Source: Pseudomonas putida (GTDB lineage Bacteria; Pseudomonadota; Gammaproteobacteria; Pseudomonadales; Pseudomonadaceae). Taken from it: a DNA stretch of 64,000 bases. Made by a program: the position numbers and the translations under genes. Location of the stretch: contig NZ_CP066306.1 of NCBI RefSeq assembly GCF_016406145.1, positions 1,364,001 through 1,428,000 of the forward strand. The letters run 5' to 3'. A model generated the notes under the pieces. The model saw nothing but the letters and a program-made list of their open reading frames with translations, made no database searches and had not been told where the DNA came from. Of the stretch, positions 28,533 to 37,244 are shown in pieces (position 1 is the first letter of the stretch; every line of letters starts with the position of its first letter).

Positions 28533-28609
28533 GCAGCGGTAGTTCAGTCGGTTAGAATACCGGCCTGTCACGCCGGGGGTCGCGGGTTCGAGTCCCGTCC
28601 GCTGCGCCA
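28533..28609 (+). tRNA. tRNA-Asp (GTC), copy 2
   Basis: Identical over its 77 nt to the copy at 28196-28272; same 13-base spacing after tRNA-Val. Confidence 0.97.
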
Positions 28610-28652
28610 TATTCCACTTCCAGGGCCCACTGAACACCCGGAAGTAACAAAA

Positions 28653-28677
28653 AAGCGACCTTAGGGTCGCTTTTTTT
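28653..28677 (+). terminator. Intrinsic terminator after the second tRNA unit
   Basis: Same AAGCGACC-TTAG-GGTCGCTT stem and T run as the first unit; it also faces the end of the convergent map gene. Confidence 0.9.
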
Positions 28678-28694
28678 GTGTCTGCGCCGTGCGC

Positions 28695-29471
28695 TCAACC
28701 CACGTGCTCTTCCTTGCGTAGCGTCAGCACCTCGACCCCATCCTCGGTCACCGCGACGGTATGTTCCCACTGCGCCGACAGCGTGTGGTCACGGGTAATC
28801 ACCGTCCACCCGTCCTTCAAGGTCCGCGTGCCACGCCCGCCCTGGTTGATCATCGGCTCGATGGTAAACACCATGCCCGGCTTCAGCTTCATCCCCATGC
28901 CGCGCTGGCCGTAATGCAGCACCTCTGGCCCTTCATGCATTTGCTGGCCAATGCCATGGCCGCAGTACTCGCGCACCACGTTGTAGCCCGCCGCCTCGGC
29001 ATGGACCTGGACGGCGTGGCCGATGTCGCCAAGCGTCGCCCCCGGGCGCACCTGCTCAATCCCCTTCCACAAAGCCTCATAGGTGGTGTCGACCAGGCGC
29101 CGTGCCTCATCGCTGACCGGGCCCAGGCAATACATTTTCGACGAGTCGGCGATGTAGCCGCCTTGTTCCAGCGTGATGTCGACGTTGATGATCGACCCTT
29201 CACTCAACACCTCATCGGCCTTGGGCATGCCGTGGCAGACCACGTGGTCCACCGAGGTATTGAGCGCGTAGGGGAAACCGTACTGGCCCTTGCTCGCCGG
29301 GCGTGCCTTGAGGGTCTCGACGATGAAAGCCTCGGCACGGTCGTTGATCTGCATCGTGGTCACGCCGGGGCGGATGAAGGTGTCGAGGTCGGCGAAGACC
29401 TGGGCCAGTAAACGGCCGGCGTTGCGCATCAGGTCGAGTTGGGCGGGGGTCTTGAGGATCACCTGGGACAT
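28695..29471 (-). CDS. map: Methionine aminopeptidase, type I
   Basis: A 258-residue cytosolic metalloprotease that removes initiator methionine. All five metal ligands are visible: two aspartates in INVDITLEQGGYIADSSK, the histidine of YCGHGIGQQMHEGP, and the glutamates of FTIEPM and QWEHTVAV. Pseudomonads usually carry another map next to rpsB. This copy lies beside tRNA genes and the nitrate genes, so it is probably the second paralogue. Confidence 0.93.
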   Translation of the reverse strand: MSQVILKTPAQLDLMRNAGRLLAQVFADLDTFIRPGVTTMQINDRAEAFIVETLKARPASKGQYGFPYALNTSVDHVVCHGMPKADEVLSEGSIINVDITLEQGGYIADSSKMYCLGPVSDEARRLVDTTYEALWKGIEQVRPGATLGDIGHAVQVHAEAAGYNVVREYCGHGIGQQMHEGPEVLHYGQRGMGMKLKPGMVFTIEPMINQGGRGTRTLKDGWTVITRDHTLSAQWEHTVAVTEDGVEVLTLRKEEHVG

Positions 29472-29602
29472 GTGGGTGCAAAGTAGCTCTGAGGCGGAAA
29501 GCTTTCAGCATAGCGCCATGGGGCGCCCGGCTGCCACCTGATGGTGCGTCGATCACCGTTTTGGGGCTGCTGTGCCGCCGTTCGCGGCACGTAGCCCCCG
29601 CA

Positions 29603-29646
29603 TGTAGGAGCGGCCTTGTGCCGCGAAAGGGCCGCAAAGCGGCCCC
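29603..29646. repeat. REP element, GTAGGAGCGGCC family
   Basis: TGTAGGAGCGGCCTTGTG followed by CCGCGAAA and the small hairpin GGGCCGC-AAA-GCGGCCC. Other copies are at 45556-45620, 57912-57998 and 62221-62335. It lies just before the nasA promoter. Confidence 0.8.
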
Positions 29647-29656
29647 AGGGCACAGC

Positions 29657-29672
29657 TGGCCCAACAATTGCT
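29657..29672 (+). promoter_or_regulatory. Sigma-54 promoter of nasA
   Basis: TGGCCCAACAATTGCT fits the consensus TGGCACN5TTGCW with one mismatch. GG and GC have the exact -24/-12 spacing, which places the transcript start near 29683. NtrC-dependent expression under nitrogen limitation is expected (inference). Confidence 0.8.
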
Positions 29673-29688
29673 GAAAGACCTCCATCAA

Positions 29689-29779
29689 GGCCGTCAACGT
29701 CGACCGCCTTCAACCCTTCACGACAAAGGCGCCGTGTTGCCCTCGCTTGCCAAGCAAGCCGGGGCAGCCGGCGCCTTTT
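29689..29779 (+). promoter_or_regulatory. ANTAR-type antitermination leader of nasA
   Basis: Hairpin 1: GGCCGTC/GACCGCC arms (29689-29708, one C-C mismatch) with hexaloop AACGTC. Hairpin 2: CACGAC/GCCGTG arms (29719-29736, one A-C mismatch) with hexaloop AAAGGC. Both loops have A at position 1 and G at position 4, the signature of RNAs bound by ANTAR proteins such as NasT/NasR. The 5' arm of a following terminator (29725-29734 pairing with 29769-29778, then TTTT) overlaps hairpin 2, so stabilising hairpin 2 would prevent termination. The terminator stem is interrupted by inner hairpins and its T run is short. Confidence 0.75.
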
Positions 29780-29804
29780 GCGTTTGCACCAGGAGACCCG
29801 CCCC

Positions 29805-32800
29805 ATGGCCAGCACCGAAGTACGCAGCGTCTGCCCCTATTGCGGCGTAGGCTGCGGCATCGTCATGAGCGTGGCCGACGGCAAGGTCAACAAGATCAGC
29901 GGTGACAAGCAGCACCCGAGCAACTTCGGCCGTCTGTGCACCAAAGGCCTCACCGCGCACCTGCCCCTGACCGCTGCCGGGCGCATGGAAAGTGCCTTTG
30001 TGCGCCAGCAACGCGACCATGAACCGGCGCGCAGCAGCATGGACCAGGCCATCACCCAGGCTGCCGAGCGCCTGCGCGGCATCATCGACCAGCATGGCCC
30101 GGACGCCGTAGCGCTTTACGTCTCCGGGCAGATGTCGCTGGAGGCCCAGTACCTGGCCAACAAACTGGCCAAGGGCTTTATCCGCACGCGCCACATCGAG
30201 TCCAATTCCCGGCTGTGCATGGCCAGCGCCGGCAGTGGCTACAAACTCTCGCTGGGTGCCGATGGCCCGCCCGGCAGCTACCAGGACTTCGAGCGTGCCG
30301 ATGTGTTCCTGGTGATCGGTGCCAACATGGCCGACTGCCACCCCATTCTCTTCCTGCGTCTGCTCGAGCGGGTAAAGGCGGGGGCGAAACTGATCGTTGT
30401 CGATCCGCGGCGCACCGCCACCGCCGACAAGGCCGACCTGTTCCTGCAAGTGCGCCCCGGTAGCGACCTGGCCCTGCTCAACGGCCTGCTGCATCTGCTG
30501 CACCGCAATGGCCAGACAAACCCTGCTTTCATTGCTCGCCACACCGAGGGCTGGGAGGCGCTGGCAGCCTTCCTCGAGGACTACGCGCCTGAACGCGTCG
30601 CCGCCATCACCGGCCTTGCAGAAGATGAAATCCGCCAGGCTGCCGCGTTGATCGGCAGCGCGGGTGAGTGGATGAGCTGCTGGACCATGGGCCTGAACCA
30701 GAGCGTGCACGGCACCTGGCATACCAATGCGATCTGCAACCTGCACCTGGCCACCGGCGCCATCTGCCGCCCCGGCAGTGGGCCGTTCTCGCTGACCGGC
30801 CAGCCCAATGCCATGGGGGGCCGTGAAATGGGCTACATGGGGCCGGGGCTGCCGGGCCAACGCTCTGCGCTGGTCGACGCCGACCGTAGTTTTGTCGAAG
30901 CGCAATGGGGCCTGGCCCACGGCAGTCTGCGTGCAGAAAGCGGCGAGGGCACGGTAGCGCTGTTCGAGCAGATGAAAACGGGTGAAGTGAAGGCCTGCTG
31001 GATCATCTGCAGCAACCCGGTGGCCAGCGTTGCCAACCGCCAGCAGGTGATCGACGGCCTGCGCCAGGCGCAACTTGTGATTACCCAGGATGCCTTTCTC
31101 GACACCGAAACCAACCCCTACGCCGACATTCTCCTGCCCGCCGCACTCTGGGCTGAAGGTGAGGGCGTGATGATCAACAGCGAACGCAACCTCACACTGA
31201 TGCCTCGCGCCGTGGCAGCACCGGGCCAGAGCTTGCCGGACTGGCAGATCATCGCTCGGGTCGCCTGTGCCATGGGTTATGCCGAAGCCTTCGATTACCC
31301 CGACGCCGAAGCGGTGTATGACGAAATCCGCCGCTTCTACAACCCGCTCACCGGCTACGACCTGCGTGGGGTCGGCTACGCGCAACTGCGCGACAAGCCA
31401 CACCAGTGGCCTTGCGCGCCGGGCCGCGTGGACGACCGCAGCCCGGTGCGTTACATCGATGAAGGCGCACCCTCGTCCCTGGTGTTCCCTACAGCCAGTG
31501 GCAAGGCCCGCTTCTTCGCCCGGCCCTGGCTGCCCGCGCCGGAGCTGCCGGACGCCGATTACCCGCTGGTGCTCAATACCGGCCGCGTGCAACACCAATG
31601 GCATACCCTGACCAAGACCGGCAAGGTGCCGGCGCTGAACAGGCTGGAGCCCGGCCCCTTTGTCGAACTCCATCCCGAGGATGCCGCACGGCTGGGCATC
31701 CAGGACAAGGACCAGGTGGCGATCCGCTCGCGCCGTGGCCGGGCCGTGCTGCCGGCGCGGGTCAGCGACCGGGTCATGCCGGGCAACTGCTTCGCGCCGT
31801 TCCACTGGAACGATGTGATCGGCGAGCACCTGGCAATCAATGCCGTGACCTGCGATGCGGTCGACCCGCTGTCGCTGCAGCCTGCCCTCAAGCACTGTGC
31901 CGTGGCCCTTGAGCGGGTTGCCGGCGAACGCATCGATGCCCTCGACCTTGGCACCACCACCCTTGCCCCGGAGCCTGCCCGCGTGCTGCTGGCCATGCCC
32001 CCCGGCCCGCCCCGACATCAGGTGTTGTGGGCCTCGCAGACCGGCAATGGCGAGGCGCTGGCCGAGCGCTGCGCAGAGCGTTTGCACGGCGCAGGGCTGC
32101 AGGTACAGCTCAGTTGCATGGAGGCGGTCAGCCCAAGCCAGCTGCAAGGTGCTGCCAGTGTGCTGCTGATTGCCAGCACCTTCGGCGATGGTGATGCGCC
32201 CGACAGCGCCACCGCGTTCTGGCGGGCGCTGCAGGGCGAGGAGGGCGCCCACTGCGCCGAGCTGCCTTATGCCGTGCTGGCCCTGGGCGACTCCAGTTAC
32301 GCCCAGTTCTGTGGGTTTGGTCGCAAGCTCGACCAGCGCCTGGCCGAATTGGGGGGGCGCCGCCTGCTGCCGCGCGTCGATTGCGAACCGGATTTCGATG
32401 AGGCCTTTGCCGCTTGGCTCGACGCGCTGTTGCCTGAGCTGGGCAGCGCTGCCGTGGCGCTACCGGTCAACGAGCCCGCACTCGCTGCGCCCTACAGCAA
32501 GCAACGGCCGTGGGCGGCCACCCTGCTGGAAAACAACTTGCTCAGTGGCCCCGGGTCAAGCAAGGAAACCCGCCAGCTGGTGTTCGACCTTCCAGGCAGC
32601 GGCTTCACCTATGCAGCGGGCGATGCGCTGGGCGTGTGGCCCCGCAACTGCCCGGCGCTGGTGGAGGAATTGCTGGCGCTCATGCAGCAGGACGGCCAGG
32701 CCCAGGTCGAACTCAAGGGCCAGCCGCCCATGCCGTTGGCTCAGGCCTTGGCGTCGCACCTGGAAATTGCCAGGGTCACCCCACAGCAACTGCAGGTGTT

Positions 32801-33578
32801 CAGCCTGCAGGCTGAGGACCTGCGGCACCTGTTGCAGCCTGAACGCAAGGCCGCACTGCAGGACTGGCTGTGGGGCCGGCAGTTGGTTGACGTTCTGCGC
32901 GCGTTCCCACAGGACCTTCCGCTGGCAACCTGGCTCGACCTGCTCAAACCCTTGCAACCGCGGCTGTACTCGATCAGCTCAAGCCCATTGGCCCACCCTG
33001 GCCAGGTGCATTTGACCGTCTCTACCGTGCGTTATGGCCAGCGAAAAGGGGTGTGCTCAAGCTTCCTCGCTGACCGGGGGCAGGCTGTAAAGGTGGCGAT
33101 CTTCCCCCAGGCCTCCAGGCATTTCCGCCTGCCTGATGACGATGATGTACCGCTGATCATGATTGGCCCCGGTACAGGCATCGCACCGTTTCGTGCGTTC
33201 CTCGAAGAGCGTGAAGCGCGGGGTGCAAAAGGGGAAAACTGGCTGTTCTTCGGCGAGCAATATGCAGCCACCGACTTTTACTACCAGGAGCAGTTGCAGG
33301 CCTGGCAAGCGAGCGGACACCTGCGCCTGGATACAGCGTTTTCCCGCGACCAGGCAGAAAAAATCTATGTGCAGCAGCGGATGCGTGAGCAGGGCGCGCA
33401 GGTGTGGCAGTGGCTGGAGGCGGGGGCGTACTTCTATGTCTGTGGTGATGCTCAGCGCATGGCCAAGGATGTGGATGCGGTGCTGCGCGAGATTATTGCC
33501 GAGCATGGGGGCGTGGATGCCGATGCGTATGTGCAGGCGTTGAGCAAGGCCAAGCGTTATCGGCGCGACGTTTACTGA
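29805..33578 (+). CDS. nasA: Assimilatory nitrate reductase fused to a CysJ-like flavin reductase
   Basis: A 1257-residue cytoplasmic fusion. An N-terminal [4Fe-4S] site (Cys10, Cys13, Cys17, Cys45) and a molybdopterin-guanine-dinucleotide oxidoreductase domain run to about residue 720. A flavodoxin domain ([14 protein letters not shown]) starts near residue 738. An FAD domain follows from about 900 ([14 protein letters not shown]), with a NAD(P)H site [16 protein letters not shown] near 1117 and a C-terminal RYRRDVY like CysJ. Electrons could thus run from NADPH through FAD, FMN and FeS to Mo in a single chain, replacing a separate electron-transfer subunit. AGGAG precedes ATG 29805. It belongs with nirBD downstream. 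Confidence 0.93.
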   Translation: MASTEVRSVCPYCGVGCGIVMSVADGKVNKISGDKQHPSNFGRLCTKGLTAHLPLTAAGRMESAFVRQQRDHEPARSSMDQAITQAAERLRGIIDQHGPDAVALYVSGQMSLEAQYLANKLAKGFIRTRHIESNSRLCMASAGSGYKLSLGADGPPGSYQDFERADVFLVIGANMADCHPILFLRLLERVKAGAKLIVVDPRRTATADKADLFLQVRPGSDLALLNGLLHLLHRNGQTNPAFIARHTEGWEALAAFLEDYAPERVAAITGLAEDEIRQAAALIGSAGEWMSCWTMGLNQSVHGTWHTNAICNLHLATGAICRPGSGPFSLTGQPNAMGGREMGYMGPGLPGQRSALVDADRSFVEAQWGLAHGSLRAESGEGTVALFEQMKTGEVKACWIICSNPVASVANRQQVIDGLRQAQLVITQDAFLDTETNPYADILLPAALWAEGEGVMINSERNLTLMPRAVAAPGQSLPDWQIIARVACAMGYAEAFDYPDAEAVYDEIRRFYNPLTGYDLRGVGYAQLRDKPHQWPCAPGRVDDRSPVRYIDEGAPSSLVFPTASGKARFFARPWLPAPELPDADYPLVLNTGRVQHQWHTLTKTGKVPALNRLEPGPFVELHPEDAARLGIQDKDQVAIRSRRGRAVLPARVSDRVMPGNCFAPFHWNDVIGEHLAINAVTCDAVDPLSLQPALKHCAVALERVAGERIDALDLGTTTLAPEPARVLLAMPPGPPRHQVLWASQTGNGEALAERCAERLHGAGLQVQLSCMEAVSPSQLQGAASVLLIASTFGDGDAPDSATAFWRALQGEEGAHCAELPYAVLALGDSSYAQFCGFGRKLDQRLAELGGRRLLPRVDCEPDFDEAFAAWLDALLPELGSAAVALPVNEPALAAPYSKQRPWAATLLENNLLSGPGSSKETRQLVFDLPGSGFTYAAGDALGVWPRNCPALVEELLALMQQDGQAQVELKGQPPMPLAQALASHLEIARVTPQQLQVFSLQAEDLRHLLQPERKAALQDWLWGRQLVDVLRAFPQDLPLATWLDLLKPLQPRLYSISSSPLAHPGQVHLTVSTVRYGQRKGVCSSFLADRGQAVKVAIFPQASRHFRLPDDDDVPLIMIGPGTGIAPFRAFLEEREARGAKGENWLFFGEQYAATDFYYQEQLQAWQASGHLRLDTAFSRDQAEKIYVQQRMREQGAQVWQWLEAGAYFYVCGDAQRMAKDVDAVLREIIAEHGGVDADAYVQALSKAKRYRRDVY

Positions 33579-33630
33579 AGTGCTCCAGGATGGGGAGCAA
33601 TGCACCTTGAATGTGCATGGTTTGGGCTGG

Positions 33631-33720
33631 CCCTATCGCCGGCAAGCCGGCTCCTGCAAGGGCTCCGCTGCTCTCGATCCCTGTGCTGCACCTGTGGGAG
33701 CCGGCTTGCCGGCGATAGGG
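33631..33720. repeat. REP pair, GCCGGCAAGCC family
   Basis: Arms of 24 bp (33631-33654 and 33697-33720) are perfectly complementary around a 42-base centre. Related to the element at 10298-10381. It lies between nasA and the nirB promoter and may end or stabilise the nasA transcript. Confidence 0.85.
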
Positions 33721-33739
33721 CCGGAACAGGCAACATAAC

Positions 33740-33755
33740 TGGCACATTCCGTGCT
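33740..33755 (+). promoter_or_regulatory. Sigma-54 promoter of nirB
   Basis: TGGCACATTCCGTGCT has a perfect -24 element (TGGCAC) and TGC at the -12 position with correct spacing. Predicted transcript start is near 33766, about 15 bases before the first leader hairpin. Confidence 0.8.
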
Positions 33756-33780
33756 TTATCTCCAACACAACAAGCCCCAC

Positions 33781-33864
33781 TGATCAACGGCGATCAACCG
33801 GGGGCACACCGTGATGAATACAGGCAAAGGCGCCTGGAGCTTCGGCTCCAGGCGCTTTTTTTTT
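33781..33864 (+). promoter_or_regulatory. ANTAR-type antitermination leader and terminator of nirB
   Basis: Hairpin 1: TGATC-AACGGC-GATCA (33781-33796). Hairpin 2: CAGGC-AAAGGC-GCCTG (33821-33836). Both hexaloops have the A1/G4 pattern, and the stems are perfect. A strong terminator follows: GCGCCTGGAGC-TTCG-GCTCCAGGCGC (33830-33855) plus nine T. Its 5' arm shares bases 33830-33836 with hairpin 2, so the two structures are mutually exclusive. This is the layout of NasT/NasR-type nitrate-controlled antitermination. Confidence 0.88.
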
Positions 33865-33880
33865 GATCGAGGATCGGCTT

Positions 33881-36433
33881 ATGAAGGCAACAGCGAGCAG
33901 CGGGCAACGAGAGCGACTGGTCATCGTCGGCAACGGCATGGTGGGCCACCATTGCGTCGAGCAACTGGTCGAGCGCGGCGCGCTGGCGCGCTTTGAGCTG
34001 CGCGTGTTCGGCGAGGAGCGCCAGCGCGCCTACGACCGCGTGCACCTGTCTGAATACTTCAGCGGCAGCTGTGCCGAAACCCTGGCCCTGTGCGAGCAGG
34101 GTTTCTATGGCGCCAACGGGGTGCACCTGCACCTGGGTGAAGCGGTGCTGCAAATCGACCGCGAGCGCTGTGAGGTGGTTACCGCCGAAGGCCGCTACGG
34201 GTATGACCATCTGATCCTGGCCACCGGCTCCTACCCCTTCGTGCCCCCGATCGAGGGTTCCAGCGGCAACGCGCGACTGGTCTATCGCAACCTCGATGAC
34301 CTCGACGCCATACGCGCCGCTGCCGTTGATGCCACCCGCGGAGTAGTGGTTGGCGGCGGTCTGCTGGGCCTTGAGGCGGCCAATGCCCTCAAGTCCCTGG
34401 GCCTTCAAGCGCACGTGGTGGAGTTCGCCCCACGGCTGATGCCGGTGCAGCTGGATGCTGAAGGCGGCGCCGCGCTCAAGGCGCAGATCGAAGCCCTGGG
34501 TGTAGGCGTGCATCTGTCACGAGCCACCCAGTCGATCAGCGATGGTGAGGCCTACCGTTACCGGATGAATTTCGACGGTGGCGAACACCTGGAAACCGAC
34601 CTGGTCGTGTTCTCTGCCGGCATCCGCCCGCAGGACGCCCTGGGCCGTGCCTGCGGCCTGGAGATCGCCGCGCGCGGTGGCGTGGTGATCGACAATCACT
34701 GCCGCTCCAGCGACCCACGCATCTTCGCTATCGGTGAATGCGCCTCGTGGAACGGCAGCGTGTTCGGCCTGGTTGCTCCGGGCTACAGCATGGCGCGCAA
34801 CCTGGCGGCGCTGTTGTTGGGCGAGGCGGCCGGGGAATTCACCGGGGCCGACATGTCGACCAAGCTCAAGCTGCTGGGCGTCGATGTCGGCTCCATCGGC
34901 GACGCCCATGGCGCCACGCCCGGCTCGCGCAGCTACCGCTTCATCGACGAGGCCAACGCCGCCTATCGCCGGCTGGTGGTCGATGCCAGCGGCAAGCACG
35001 TGCTCGGTGCGGTGCTGGTGGGCGACAACAGCTACTACGACACACTGCTGCAATACGCCCAGAACGGCATCGCCCTGCCTGCCGACCCGGCGGCGCTGAT
35101 CTTGCCGCAAGGCGGTGGCGCACCGGCCCTGGGCGCCGATGCGCTGCCTGACAGCGCGACCATCTGCTCGTGCCACAACGTCAGCAAGGGCGCAGTGTGC
35201 GCAGCGATCGACAGTGGTTGCGCCGACCTTGCCGCGGTCAAAGGCTGCACCAAGGCGGCCACCGGCTGTGGTGGCTGCGCGGCGCTGCTCAAGCAAGTGT
35301 TCGAGCATGAACTCACCGCCCGTGGCGTGACCGTGGACAAGAGCCTGTGCGAGCACTTCGCCTACACCCGCCAGGAGCTTTACGGGCTGGTGCGGGTGGG
35401 GGGCATACGCACCTTCAACGATTTGCTGGCGCGCCATGGCAAGGGCCATGTCGGCTGCGACATCTGCAAGCCGGCGGTGGGCAACATCCTCGCTTCGTGC
35501 TGGAACCAGCCGATCATGGACCCAGCGCTGGTGCCGCTGCAGGACACCAACGACACCTTCATGGCCAACATGCAGAAAAACGGTACCTACTCGGTGGTGC
35601 CGCGCATTCCCGGCGGTGAAATCACCCCGGACAAACTGATCGTGATCGGCCAGGTGGCCAAGAAGTACGATCTTTACACCAAGATCACCGGCGGCCAGCG
35701 CATCGACCTGTTCGGCGCCCAGTTGCACGAGCTGCCGCTGATCTGGGGCGAGCTGATCGAGGCCGGCTTCGAGACTGGCCACGCGTACGGCAAATCGACC
35801 CGCACGGTGAAGTCCTGCGTAGGCAGCACCTGGTGCCGCTACGGTGTGCAGGACAGCGTAGCCATGGCGCTGCGCCTGGAGGATCGCTACAAGGGCCTGC
35901 GCAGCCCGCACAAGCTCAAGTTCGCGGTCTCTGGCTGCACCCGCGAATGTGCCGAGGCGCAAAGCAAGGACATCGGCGTGATCGCCACCGACAAAGGCTG
36001 GAACCTCTACGTCTGTGGCAATGGCGGCATGCGCCCACGGCATGCCGAACTGTTCGCCACCGATCTGGACGATGAGACCCTGGTGCGCCTGATCGACCGC
36101 GTGCTGATGTTCTACATCCGCACCGCCGACAAGTTGCAGCGCACGTCGGTATGGCGCGAAAGCCTGGACGGCGGCCTGGACTACCTCAAGCAGGTGATCC
36201 TCGACGACAGCCTGGGCCTGGCTGCCGAGCTGGAAGCGCAGATGCAGCATGTGGTCGAGCAGTACGAATGCGAATGGGCCAACGCCCTCAACGACCCGGA
36301 AAAGCTCAAGCGCTTCCGTACGTTCGTCAACGATCGACGCGCCGACCCGGACGTGCACTTCGTCCGCGAGCGTGAACAGCGTCGCCCCGCTGCACCCCTG
36401 CACCTGATCCCTACCATTGAGGAGGCTGTGTGA
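33881..36433 (+). CDS. nirB: Assimilatory nitrite reductase [NAD(P)H], large subunit
   Basis: An 850-residue cytoplasmic enzyme that reduces nitrite to ammonium with six electrons. Order: FAD/NAD(P) disulphide-reductase-like domain (VIVGNGMVGHHCVEQL, VFSAGIRPQDALG), BFD-like [2Fe-2S] segment (TICSCHNVSKGAVC, TKAATGCGGCAALL), and the sirohaem/[4Fe-4S] region with CVGSTWCRYG and SGCTRECAEAQSKDIGVI. ATG 33881 with GAGGAT upstream lies just after the leader terminator. It overlaps nirD by one base. Confidence 0.96.
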   Translation: MKATASSGQRERLVIVGNGMVGHHCVEQLVERGALARFELRVFGEERQRAYDRVHLSEYFSGSCAETLALCEQGFYGANGVHLHLGEAVLQIDRERCEVVTAEGRYGYDHLILATGSYPFVPPIEGSSGNARLVYRNLDDLDAIRAAAVDATRGVVVGGGLLGLEAANALKSLGLQAHVVEFAPRLMPVQLDAEGGAALKAQIEALGVGVHLSRATQSISDGEAYRYRMNFDGGEHLETDLVVFSAGIRPQDALGRACGLEIAARGGVVIDNHCRSSDPRIFAIGECASWNGSVFGLVAPGYSMARNLAALLLGEAAGEFTGADMSTKLKLLGVDVGSIGDAHGATPGSRSYRFIDEANAAYRRLVVDASGKHVLGAVLVGDNSYYDTLLQYAQNGIALPADPAALILPQGGGAPALGADALPDSATICSCHNVSKGAVCAAIDSGCADLAAVKGCTKAATGCGGCAALLKQVFEHELTARGVTVDKSLCEHFAYTRQELYGLVRVGGIRTFNDLLARHGKGHVGCDICKPAVGNILASCWNQPIMDPALVPLQDTNDTFMANMQKNGTYSVVPRIPGGEITPDKLIVIGQVAKKYDLYTKITGGQRIDLFGAQLHELPLIWGELIEAGFETGHAYGKSTRTVKSCVGSTWCRYGVQDSVAMALRLEDRYKGLRSPHKLKFAVSGCTRECAEAQSKDIGVIATDKGWNLYVCGNGGMRPRHAELFATDLDDETLVRLIDRVLMFYIRTADKLQRTSVWRESLDGGLDYLKQVILDDSLGLAAELEAQMQHVVEQYECEWANALNDPEKLKRFRTFVNDRRADPDVHFVREREQRRPAAPLHLIPTIEEAV

Positions 36434-36795
36434 TGAACCTGTCCAATGCTGCTGTGGCAAAGCAACCCAACTGGCAAGCGGTCTGCAACACCGATGACCT
36501 GGTCGCCGACTCTGGTGTGGTGGTGTGGCTCGATGGCACCCAGGTCGCCTTGTTCTACCTGCCTGGGCAGGTGCAGAGCCTGTACGCGGTCGACAACCGC
36601 GACCCACGCTCTGGAGCCAACATCATTGGCCGCGGGCTGGTGGGCAGCCTGCAAGGCGAGCTGGTGGTGGCAGCACCGCTGTACAAACAGCACTTCAGCC
36701 TGCACAGCGGTGCGTGCCTGGAAGATCCGGGCCAGCAGTTACGTGTCTGGCCGGTACGAATGAGCGGGGATGCTGTGGAAGTGGCAGTGGCCTGA
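36433..36795 (+). CDS. nirD: Nitrite reductase small subunit
   Basis: A 120-residue Rieske-like fold protein that partners NirB. Features are WQAVCNTDDLVADSGVVVWL and YAVDNRDPRSGANIIGRGLVG; as in other NirD proteins, the Rieske cysteine and histidine cluster ligands are absent. The start ATG shares its A with the nirB stop (TGATG), and GGAGG lies 8 bases upstream, so translation is likely coupled. A GTG one codon earlier is also possible. Confidence 0.94.
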   Translation: MNLSNAAVAKQPNWQAVCNTDDLVADSGVVVWLDGTQVALFYLPGQVQSLYAVDNRDPRSGANIIGRGLVGSLQGELVVAAPLYKQHFSLHSGACLEDPGQQLRVWPVRMSGDAVEVAVA

Positions 36796-37244
36796 TCCCG
36801 GCTCTTACCTGTCTCTTGCGCTTGCTCTTGCTTTGCTTTTGCTTTTGCTTCTAAGCGCGCGATAGCTCAGGCGCCGCCGATTGCGACTTCAGGAGGCCGA
36901 GCGCAGGTCTTGCGGAGGGAGGTGACGGGCATGGATGCCCGTCAAGCGCTGCGGCCCATGGATGGGCCGTCAGCGCGGTCCTCCCGGGAGCAAGGCCGGA
37001 GCGAGGGAACCCCGGAGCGCAGCGTAGGGGCCGGATGATGGGAGCCGACGGTTTTGGTTACTTTGGCCACGACCAAAGTAACCCGCCGTAATGGCGGAAA
37101 GGTGAATCAGCGCCTCCATGGCGAATGGATATTCACCCGATCTGAAAGCCGCAAGCCGCAAGCCGCAAGCCGCAAGCTGCCAGCAGCAGCCGCCAGCAGC
37201 GCGACCCGGATACGCCACAGGTGGCGATGCGGTAAGCTTGGCGC
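36796..37244. repeat. Gene-free region with a multi-hairpin intergenic element
   Basis: A pyrimidine-rich stretch of TTGCTT units (36815-36852) is followed by four inverted repeats: GACGGGCAT-GG-ATGCCCGTC (36924-36943), GGCCCAT-GG-ATGGGCC with outer GCGCTG/CAGCGC arms (36946-36976), GGTTACTTTGG-N6-CCAAAGTAACC (37056-37083) and CGCC-N5-GGCG. It ends with four GCCGCAA heptads (about 37147-37180). The first two hairpins share the CATGGATG centre. It looks like a dispersed Pseudomonas intergenic repeat; no gene is supported. Confidence 0.65.

Noticed and set aside
29718..32252. Very long minus-strand open frame (844 codons) opposite nasA
   Set aside because: Mirror frame of a high-GC gene; composition rich in H, R, G and Q and no motif; nasA is unambiguous.
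34517..36607. Long minus-strand open frame (696 codons) opposite nirB/nirD
   Set aside because: Antisense shadow of nirB.
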